A stretch of DNA of 11,563 bases from Oxalobacteraceae bacterium (GTDB taxonomy: Bacteria > Pseudomonadota > Gammaproteobacteria > Burkholderiales > Burkholderiaceae_D): assembly GCA_947487325.1 (NCBI GenBank), contig CANKWG010000055.1, positions 1 through 11,563 on the forward strand. Direction: 5' to 3'. The notes under the pieces were generated by a model. That model was not told the DNA's origin and made no database searches. It was given only the letters and a program-made list of their open reading frames with translations. Positions 5,398 to 11,563 of the stretch are shown in pieces. Within the stretch, counting starts at the first letter, position 1. Every line of letters starts with the position of its first letter. The position numbers and the translations under genes were made by a program.

Positions 5398-8300
5398 ATG
5401 GCAGTCATCAATACAAACATTAAAGCGTTATTCAGCCAGACGGCGCTGAAATCAACCGAACGGTCGCAGGCGACTGCAATGCAGCAGCTGTCAACCGGTA
5501 AGCGCATCAATTCCGCCAAGGATGATGCGGCTGGCCTCGCGATCTCGACGCGCATGACCCAGCAAATCCGCAGCTTGGACCAGGCGGTGCGGAATGCCGG
5601 GGATGCTATCTCGCTGATTCAGACTGCAGAGGGAGCGACCAACTCCATCACTGACATGATGCAGCGCATGCGCGAACTAGCGATCCAGGCAATCAACGAC
5701 ACCAATGAAAACGAGCAGCGCAGTTACTTGGACCTAGAGTTCCAGCAGCTTAAGCAGGAAATCGTTCGTATTGCTGACATGACTGAGTGGAATGGCTTCC
5801 CGGTTCTGAATGGCACGGCGGGCATTCCGCAAGGGCCGCAACCGGTGTTCAAGATTGCGTCGTCGGGCGAGCTGAGTACATCAATCAATTACAGCCCGGT
5901 GACAGATTCAACTAGCGAGGATATCGAGCAGCAGAAGATCTCATTCTCAGCAGTGCAGCCGGCGCAGCAGTTGTTAGCGTTTGGTCCAGCCAGCGCGGCA
6001 GCAGTCAGCGGTACTTTTACATTAAAGACTTTCGATTCATCGGGCGCAACGACCGTCGAGACCACGGTCATGATTCCGTCGGCTTCTGCAAGTGCGGTCG
6101 ATGTTGGCTCCGCGGTCGCAGCTGCCCTGAATATTGATTTCGCATCGGCAAATGTCACTCGTCAGGCTGTTGATAACAAAGATGGCACGGTCACGATCAT
6201 CTATACCGACTCTGATGGCGAAGCGGCACCGGCCACCTTCACCGACAGTGGAGCATCGGCGACAGGTGTGTTCTTCACCGCTGGTCCTGTCACTGGTTCC
6301 GGAAAAATCTACGTTGGCGGCGTGACCGTCGATATCACCGCCGGCATGAGCAAGGCCGATGTTGGCTCTGCTGCGGCTGTTGCGCTGGCGGCTGCTACCG
6401 CATTTTCGACCGCCATCATTAAAGATAATGGTGATGGATCGGTGACGGTTACCTTTGACGAGTCCGATGGCGATGTCGAGTTAATCGACTTCAGTGCTGG
6501 ATTGTCAGGCACGCTTCCAGCAAGACAGGTGATCGAATTTGGCGCTGCGTCCGCTTCGGGTTCCTTAACCCTCACGACGTATGGTGCAACTTCAAGCACG
6601 ACGCTAGCCACTACCTTCACAGCAGCGGCATCAGCAACGGCTATCGATATCGGTTCAGCCGCCGCCGCCGCGCTGAATGCCGATTTTGCATCGGCCAGTA
6701 TTGCCCGTATAGCGATTGATAACAAAGACGGCACCGTTACGATTATCTATGATGACGAAGATGGTGACCCGACCTCTGCCGTAGTCAGCGCGTCGGCAAC
6801 GGATGCTATCTGGTCGGTTGGTTCCGCGACCGGCTATACCGAGGTGTTCGTCGATATGACGGGTTCGGCCGAGACGATGGCGATCGCTGATACCCAATTT
6901 GATTTTGCCAATGACGGCAGGTTCCTGAAGGCGGGTAATCTCTCGTTTGAAATTAATCCGACACCGCTGAAGCAGGAAATGCTGGTCATGGGACCGGTTG
7001 CCTCGGCTGGTACTGTGGTCGTTGGTGGCGTCACCGCCACGTTCACCTCGGCGATGACTGCGGTCTCCGCTGCTGCCGTGGTGCGATCAGCGCTGTTGGC
7101 AGATCCAGAGTGGAATTTCTCTGCATCCGGCCGGTTGATCGTTGACAATGATGACGGCACGCTGTCGATTACTTATTCGCAAGAAGACGCTGATGCAGCC
7201 GATTTGACACTCACGTCCTCAACCGCCGCAGCCGTGGTGGCATCGGTGGTACCGGTGCAGGAATACGGCTCGATCACCGCCAAGTTCAATGTGGAGTTCG
7301 GCGAGCCCGTGACCATGACGGGTAAGGTTGATTTCTCTGCTGGCACCATTCTGTTTGCGACCCAGCCTGTGGCTCAGGTCGATACTATTGAGATTTCCGG
7401 CGATCACACGGCGGGCGATGTCATCACGATTAAATTAGGCGCTTACGAATACGACTACAATGTGTCGACTGCAGATGCTTCGCTGTCAACTTCGGCCTTG
7501 TCTGTGACGATCGTTAAAGACATGTTGGATGATGTCGAGATCGGTAAAGTTGTTGACGTCGCTTTGAACCGCGATGGAGACATTACCCTGACTTCCAAAG
7601 AGGCAGGCACGGGTTTTGTCGCTTCTGCAGTGGTAAGCCGCGCTAGCGGTAGTAGCGCTGATCTATCCACCACAACGACAACGGCTAACGTCGATGCCGG
7701 TGACAATGCCACCGTGATTTCGGATGACCTGACCATGTCGCTGCTGGATGCCCATGGTGATAACGCAAACATTACCTATCGGGCACCGAGTGCGGTTGTC
7801 GAGATTGGTCGCAGTTTCCAGTCATTGAAGGCGCTACGCACCAGCGATCTGATTATCAACGGCAAGACCGTGAGTGTTTCGCTGCCCGAGTACGATAAGT
7901 TTTCGACTTCCAATGCGGCCTCGAGCGCACTGGCCAAGGCAGAGGCGATCAACAAGATCAGTGATCTGACCGGCGTCAAGGCCGTGGTCAAGGAAAACGT
8001 TTTCACAGGTAGCCGTATGGTGCCTGGCGAATCGGTTACCGGCACGATCAGTATCAATGGCTACACCTCGCCGGTGATTACGACAGTTCAGAACAACCCA
8101 CGGGAGACCCGTTCTAATATCGTCGAGGCAATTAATCGTATGACCGCCAAGACCGGGGTCGTGGCGATCAATACGAATGACGATCTGAAGGGCGTCGAGT
8201 TGCGCGCAGCAGATGGCCGCAACATCGAGGTCTTCTTTAACACCAATTCGACAGACCAATTGTTTGCGGACGGTACAGGCCTCAAGCAGGGCTTGCAGGC

Positions 8301-10248
8301 CAGCGTATTCGCTCTGGAGTCCAAGCTCGAGACCGCCATCAAGGTAGAGACCAGTTCGACGGGCGACATTACGCGCTCGGGATTGACGATGGGCAATTAC
8401 GTCGACAATGAAACGGTGCTTGTCATCGATGATCGACTCGCAGTCAATCCGCCGGTGGCTCAGGTGAATGAAGTGGCGTTGTCAGGTACGATTGGTACCG
8501 ATGAGACCTTCAGTATCACCATTAATGGCCGTACCAAGAGCTTCAAGACCACAGCGTCGAATAATTCGTTTGAGGATGTTCGTTCCTCCTTGATCGCGAA
8601 CATTAATGCGGATCCGAAGCTGGGTGTCACTGCGACTGCCAGCAATGGCGATAACCTGAAATCGATCTTCCTCACCGCCAGAAATCCTGGCGTGGAATTC
8701 ACGATTTCGGTCTCGACTGACTCTGATGACGCCTATATGGATCAGTCTACGGTGGTCGAAAATGCCGCCGCAGCTGTGAAGAAACTCAATACCGGTGACC
8801 TAGTCATTAATGGTGTTGCCATACCGGCTTCAGATTTTTACGATGACCTGCGTTCGGTGGAAGGCGCTTTGTCCAGCCAACGCAACTCCAGCGCTATTGC
8901 GATTGCCGCTGCAATCAACAGCCAGTTCGAAAAAACCGGCGTCAAAGCAGAGTACGACAATGCCGTAATCAAAGGATCGAACACGGTCACTGGACTTCCG
9001 GGTGTGTTCCCTGAAACAGGCGAGCAGTCTCTGTTCATCAACGGCATCAAGGTCAAGATAATGCTGACCGAGGACGAGCCGTTGGATGTCCGCCGCCAGA
9101 AAGTTGTGAGTGCGATTAACCTTCAGACGTATACCCACGGGGTCGTCGCATCCAATAACAGTAGCGGCGTGACGCTGACGTCATCCGATGGCCGCAATGT
9201 GTCTGCATGGTTCGATGCGGATGTTCCAGGTCTCTCAGCAGCCAGCTTTGGCTTGGACGCCGGTGAAGCCACGCTGCAAGAAACTTCGATCACGATCGGT
9301 GGCACGGTTGACACCACGAATGACAAGGCATCGGTCACGATCAATGGCATGACGATCACATCGGATGCGGCCACCACAGGTTCGCAATCTGATTTGGCAG
9401 CCAAGCTGTTCCAGGCGATCCAAGACAAGATCACCAGCGGCCTGTTGACCAACATCACGGTCACTCGTGATGAAGTCAACAGCCCAGAAAAAATTACTGT
9501 TACGTCGACGGTTGCAGGGACGGGGTTCCAGCTTTCTGGTGCCGCTGCCACTGATGCTGATGTCACCGTGGCGATTGCCTCGGTGACTGCAAACAGCGAA
9601 GGCAACAATATCGTAACGGCTATCCGCGGCGGCGATACTCGTTCGACTGCTGCAAAGACGGTTTATAGTTCGCTTAAACTGGTCTCCGAAAAGCAATTCA
9701 CGGTTGAGCCGGGTGACAACGGTTATGGAGCTAACTCGAATTTCGATGAATTGGGCTTCAAGGTGGGTACCTTCGGCGGCCGTTCGGGAGTCGAAATGTC
9801 GCCGCCGCGAGTCGGTCGCCTGACTTTCCAGGTCGGAGCCAAATCGGGTCAGGAAATCCATATCGATCTGGCTGACTTCGGCAAGGGTGGCCCGATCACA
9901 AGTGGTATCACGGGTGACGTCGATACCGATCTTAATAAAATGGTTAACCGCATTAATACTCGAGAGGGCGCTCAGGCAGTTCTACAAAAGCTCGATATCG
10001 CGATGGACAAGATCAATGGCACACGCGCGGTGATGGGTGCTGTGATGAATCGTCTGCAGTATGCGATGGATAACTTGTCCAATGTGTCGACGAACTCGTC
10101 TGCGTCGCGTAGTCAGATCGAAGACGCCGACTACGCCAAGGCAAGCACCGATCTGGCGAAGGCCCAGATCATGCAGCAGGCTGGAACAGCCGTACTGGCG
10201 CAGGCGAACATGAGCCAACAGTCGGTCCTGAAGTTACTGAACGGTTAA
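5398..10248 (+). CDS. fliC: Giant flagellin (1616 residues) with a repeat-rich hypervariable region
   Basis: The ends are canonical flagellin. Residues 1 to about 150 begin MAVINTNIKALFSQ, contain LSTGKRINSAKDDAAGLAI and RMRELAIQA, and run past WNGFPVLNG (131-139). The C-terminus (about 1475-1616) contains LTFQVGAKSGQ, an amphipathic stretch from 1532 and the closing QAGTAVLAQANMSQQSVLKLL. These are the D0/D1 domains that build the filament core after export by the flagellar type III system. Typical flagellins have about 300-550 residues; here about 1300 residues are inserted. The insert holds acidic repeats (DNKDG...DSDG types at 259, 343, 441 and 583) and six ING motifs (N at 821, 887, 1043, 1138, 1215 and 1316) like flagellin-IN modules. 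It is rich in Ala, Ser, Thr, Asp and Val, and I see no cysteine. The ATG at 5398 fits the ribosome site and family; an in-frame TTG lies at 5392. Expression is probably sigma-54 dependent, and the nearby modification operon suggests that it is glycosylated. Confidence 0.95.
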   Translation: MAVINTNIKALFSQTALKSTERSQATAMQQLSTGKRINSAKDDAAGLAISTRMTQQIRSLDQAVRNAGDAISLIQTAEGATNSITDMMQRMRELAIQAINDTNENEQRSYLDLEFQQLKQEIVRIADMTEWNGFPVLNGTAGIPQGPQPVFKIASSGELSTSINYSPVTDSTSEDIEQQKISFSAVQPAQQLLAFGPASAAAVSGTFTLKTFDSSGATTVETTVMIPSASASAVDVGSAVAAALNIDFASANVTRQAVDNKDGTVTIIYTDSDGEAAPATFTDSGASATGVFFTAGPVTGSGKIYVGGVTVDITAGMSKADVGSAAAVALAAATAFSTAIIKDNGDGSVTVTFDESDGDVELIDFSAGLSGTLPARQVIEFGAASASGSLTLTTYGATSSTTLATTFTAAASATAIDIGSAAAAALNADFASASIARIAIDNKDGTVTIIYDDEDGDPTSAVVSASATDAIWSVGSATGYTEVFVDMTGSAETMAIADTQFDFANDGRFLKAGNLSFEINPTPLKQEMLVMGPVASAGTVVVGGVTATFTSAMTAVSAAAVVRSALLADPEWNFSASGRLIVDNDDGTLSITYSQEDADAADLTLTSSTAAAVVASVVPVQEYGSITAKFNVEFGEPVTMTGKVDFSAGTILFATQPVAQVDTIEISGDHTAGDVITIKLGAYEYDYNVSTADASLSTSALSVTIVKDMLDDVEIGKVVDVALNRDGDITLTSKEAGTGFVASAVVSRASGSSADLSTTTTTANVDAGDNATVISDDLTMSLLDAHGDNANITYRAPSAVVEIGRSFQSLKALRTSDLIINGKTVSVSLPEYDKFSTSNAASSALAKAEAINKISDLTGVKAVVKENVFTGSRMVPGESVTGTISINGYTSPVITTVQNNPRETRSNIVEAINRMTAKTGVVAINTNDDLKGVELRAADGRNIEVFFNTNSTDQLFADGTGLKQGLQASVFALESKLETAIKVETSSTGDITRSGLTMGNYVDNETVLVIDDRLAVNPPVAQVNEVALSGTIGTDETFSITINGRTKSFKTTASNNSFEDVRSSLIANINADPKLGVTATASNGDNLKSIFLTARNPGVEFTISVSTDSDDAYMDQSTVVENAAAAVKKLNTGDLVINGVAIPASDFYDDLRSVEGALSSQRNSSAIAIAAAINSQFEKTGVKAEYDNAVIKGSNTVTGLPGVFPETGEQSLFINGIKVKIMLTEDEPLDVRRQKVVSAINLQTYTHGVVASNNSSGVTLTSSDGRNVSAWFDADVPGLSAASFGLDAGEATLQETSITIGGTVDTTNDKASVTINGMTITSDAATTGSQSDLAAKLFQAIQDKITSGLLTNITVTRDEVNSPEKITVTSTVAGTGFQLSGAAATDADVTVAIASVTANSEGNNIVTAIRGGDTRSTAAKTVYSSLKLVSEKQFTVEPGDNGYGANSNFDELGFKVGTFGGRSGVEMSPPRVGRLTFQVGAKSGQEIHIDLADFGKGGPITSGITGDVDTDLNKMVNRINTREGAQAVLQKLDIAMDKINGTRAVMGAVMNRLQYAMDNLSNVSTNSSASRSQIEDADYAKASTDLAKAQIMQQAGTAVLAQANMSQQSVLKLLNG
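6100..7194 (+). repeat. Four degenerate acidic repeat units inside the flagellin gene
   Basis: Units share the pattern D[VI]GSA-A--AL, then about 20 residues later DN-DG[TS][VL][TS]I-Y--[ED]D. The acidic cores start at residues 259, 343, 441 and 583 (about 6172, 6424, 6718 and 7144). Units 1 and 3 are closest: both read DNKDGTVTIIY and share ALN-DFASA, and their DNA is also similar at a spacing of about 546 bases. Unit 4 is the most diverged. This suggests internal duplication followed by drift. Confidence 0.75.
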
Positions 10249-10284
10249 GCTGACTTTCCGGGGCAACTTTAAGGGAGAGTTACA

Positions 10285-10328
10285 TCGTCGGATATGACAA
10301 AATAGGCACAAAGTATTTTGTCTGACGA
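10285..10328. repeat. Long inverted repeat between flagellin and the downstream operon
   Basis: GACAAAATA (10296-10304) pairs perfectly with TATTTTGTC (10314-10322) around a nine-base loop. An outer TCGTC (10285-10289) can pair with GACGA (10324-10328). No U-tract follows, so it is not a textbook terminator. It could be a 3' stabilising stem-loop, a weak terminator or a two-sided operator. It overlaps the GAGG ahead of the ATG at 10336 and so may restrain translation of that gene. Confidence 0.5.
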
Positions 10329-10335
10329 GGATGAC

Positions 10336-10569
10336 ATGAACGAGCCAGGCAGGGTGGCGGTCTATCGCCTGCTGCGGATTGCGCTTATCGTACTGGTGCT
10401 GCTACTGGTGGCTATAGTGCTCCACCCTGAGCGCTTTCTGCCACCGGACATGACGCTGGGTGAGTTTTTTCAGGCTTTGCTCGGTGTCTTGATGTTGGCG
10501 GGGGTTCTCGCGGCCGTGACTTTTCGCGCCTGGAATGACTATCAGAACAAACGACGTAACAAGAAATGA
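10336..10569 (+). CDS. Small two-helix inner-membrane protein
   Basis: This 77-residue protein has two hydrophobic helices: LLRIALIVLVLLLVAIVL near residues 13-30 and FFQALLGVLMLAGVLAAVTF near 44-63. The short linker contains HPERFLPPDMT, and the tail is basic (NDYQNKRRNKK). The ATG at 10336 has GAGG five bases upstream. An in-frame TTG at 10318 lies inside the inverted repeat and lacks a ribosome site, so I rejected it. The basic tail and the basic residue before helix 1 suggest both ends face the cytoplasm. The stop overlaps the next start as ATGA. I do not recognise a family; a small membrane anchor or accessory protein is all the sequence supports. Confidence 0.7.
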   Translation: MNEPGRVAVYRLLRIALIVLVLLLVAIVLHPERFLPPDMTLGEFFQALLGVLMLAGVLAAVTFRAWNDYQNKRRNKK

Positions 10570-10814
10570 ATACTCCGAAGCTCACCGAACAGGAAGAGGC
10601 GCCTAACTGCTGGCAGTGCCGTCACTTCGCCGTGAGCTGGGATCCCAAGATGCCTTACTCTTGCCGGCTGATGGGATTCAAAAGCCGCATTCTTCCGGCT
10701 ATCGAAGTACTGCGCATTGATGGCCTTCGCTGTCAGGGTTTCATGCGCAAACCTGCAGCCGCCACTGGCTGCAGCGAATCTCCCACACCGACGACCGTAC
10801 GCAAGCTCGCATGA
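10566..10814 (+). CDS. Small four-cysteine protein, possible metal-binding
   Basis: This 82-residue protein has an ordered core, NCWQCRHFAVSWDPKMPYSC (14-33), followed by RLMGFKSRILP and LRCQGF (54-59). Cysteines 15, 18, 33 and 56 give a CxxC-x14-C-x22-C layout that could hold zinc or an iron-sulfur cluster. No signal peptide or membrane helix is seen, so it is probably cytoplasmic. The C-terminal 20 residues look disordered. I recall similar short proteins in proteobacteria without an assigned role, and that recollection is unverified. It overlaps its neighbours by four bases on both sides (ATGA at 10566 and 10811), so all three genes are likely translated in a coupled way. Confidence 0.75.
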   Translation: MNTPKLTEQEEAPNCWQCRHFAVSWDPKMPYSCRLMGFKSRILPAIEVLRIDGLRCQGFMRKPAAATGCSESPTPTTVRKLA

Positions 10815-11512
10815 GAGCGATCGCCAGATTATCTACCTTGCTGTTGCTGCTGATCTGCAGTGCTGCACAGGCAGATATAGGCGTTGCAATGAAAGCTATC
10901 GAGCGCGGCCACTACGCAACTGCTGAACGCGCATTGCGCAAAGCGGCCGGCAAGGGCGATACTCGTGCGCAGAATAATCTGGGTTATCTATACGAGCACG
11001 GACTTGGCGTCGTGCAGAGTTATTCAGATGCCTACAACTGGTACAACCGCGCCGCGGAAGCGGGCTTGCCGGAGGCGCAGTACAACCTTGGTACCCTGTA
11101 TCACCACGGTCGAGGCATCTCGCGCAATCATGATGTCGCGTATAAATGGTTTTCTTCAGCAGCGACTGCCGGCTATACCGAGGCCGAGTACATGTTGGGC
11201 GAATCCTATCGCTCAGGTTTGGGCGTGAAGAAAGACGGTGCTGTTGCGCTTTCCTGGTATTTGAAATCCGCTCGTAAAGGTCATCCAGCCGCGCAGCTTA
11301 TGGCCGCGTCTGTCTATTTGTCGGGCGAGGGCTGGCGAAAGGAGCCTGCTAAAGCGTTGGTTTGGGCTGAGATCGCTCGGTTCAATGGCGAACCTCAGGC
11401 TACGGCACTACTCGATAAAGCCAGCAAGGGTTTGGGACAAGAAAAAAAATCTGAGGCCATGGAGCTGGCTGCACTTTGTTTGCGAAGTGCTTATCAGGAT
11501 TGTCCGGAGTGA
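10811..11512 (+). CDS. Secreted Sel1-repeat (TPR-like) protein
   Basis: This 233-residue protein starts with a signal peptide: basic MRAIAR, a leucine-rich core, and a likely signal peptidase I cut after AQA (residue 21). Cys16 is not in a proper lipobox, so it is probably not a lipoprotein. The mature part carries about four Sel1-like repeats near residues 50-85, 86-121, 122-157 and 158-193, with the family pattern A--NLG-LY--G-GV----A--WY--AA. A C-terminal helix has two cysteines (223 and 231) that could form a periplasmic disulfide. Sel1 proteins usually scaffold protein complexes. It is the last gene of the coupled trio. Nothing shows its partner; a link to envelope or flagellum assembly is only suggested by position. 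Confidence 0.85.
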   Translation: MRAIARLSTLLLLLICSAAQADIGVAMKAIERGHYATAERALRKAAGKGDTRAQNNLGYLYEHGLGVVQSYSDAYNWYNRAAEAGLPEAQYNLGTLYHHGRGISRNHDVAYKWFSSAATAGYTEAEYMLGESYRSGLGVKKDGAVALSWYLKSARKGHPAAQLMAASVYLSGEGWRKEPAKALVWAEIARFNGEPQATALLDKASKGLGQEKKSEAMELAALCLRSAYQDCPE

Positions 11513-11563
11513 ATTGGCGTCGCAGTGACTTGCTACTGGCTAGCCGAACAATGAGGATAGCTC

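Noticed and set aside
9123..9861. Long minus-strand frames inside the flagellin gene (9123-9608, 9235-9861)
   Set aside because: They are antisense to strongly conserved flagellin sequence, with low-complexity composition that mirrors the coding strand; I saw no independent promoter or ribosome site.
10267..10297. Possible sigma-28 promoter after the flagellin gene (TAAG ... GGATAT)
   Set aside because: Both half-sites are partial matches to TAAA-N15-GCCGATAA and the spacing does not fit.
10249..10335. Rho-independent terminator for flagellin
   Set aside because: The inverted repeat here is AT-rich with no following T-tract, so I list it as a repeat of uncertain role.
10856..10873. Lipoprotein signal around Cys16 of the Sel1 protein
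   Set aside because: The residue before the cysteine is Ile rather than Gly, Ala or Ser, and a good signal peptidase I site (AQA) follows.

Overview
The window looks like a flagellin locus of a motile Gram-negative bacterium, most likely a beta- or gammaproteobacterium. That placement is an inference from the flagellin termini, the sigma-54 promoters and the types of small genes; I could not search a database, so confidence is low. No rRNA, tRNA, CRISPR array, transposase or att site was seen.

Left part (1-4180, minus strand): a tight four-gene operon reading leftward off the window edge. In transcription order it encodes a DxD glycosyltransferase, a two-domain FkbM methyltransferase/2OG-Fe(II) oxygenase, a small class I methyltransferase, and a large TPR-glycosyltransferase whose C-terminus is cut off. 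Together they look like a pathway that builds, decorates (methylation, hydroxylation) and transfers a glycan. The location suggests that flagellin is the acceptor.

Centre (4181-5397): a divergent control region, a small TPR-like gene (4710-5162) and a second regulatory region. I find three GG-N10-GC sigma-54 (-24/-12) promoters: one for the leftward operon, one for the small TPR gene and one for the flagellin. Clusters of a GCGGCAA/TTGCCGC motif lie at upstream-activator distance from the operon and flagellin promoters. The flagellin promoter also has a consensus IHF site, and its short leader contains two perfect hairpins just before the Shine-Dalgarno sequence. This suggests that flagellin, modification operon and small TPR protein are produced together under one flagellar enhancer-binding protein.

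Right-centre (5398-10248): a giant flagellin of 1616 residues with canonical D0/D1 ends. About 1300 residues are inserted between them, made of acidic DxxDG repeats in the first half and six ING-type modules in the second half.

Right end (10336-11512): three genes coupled by ATGA overlaps, encoding a two-helix membrane protein, a small four-cysteine protein and a secreted Sel1-repeat protein. A long inverted repeat lies between the flagellin stop and this operon. Any link to motility is unproven.
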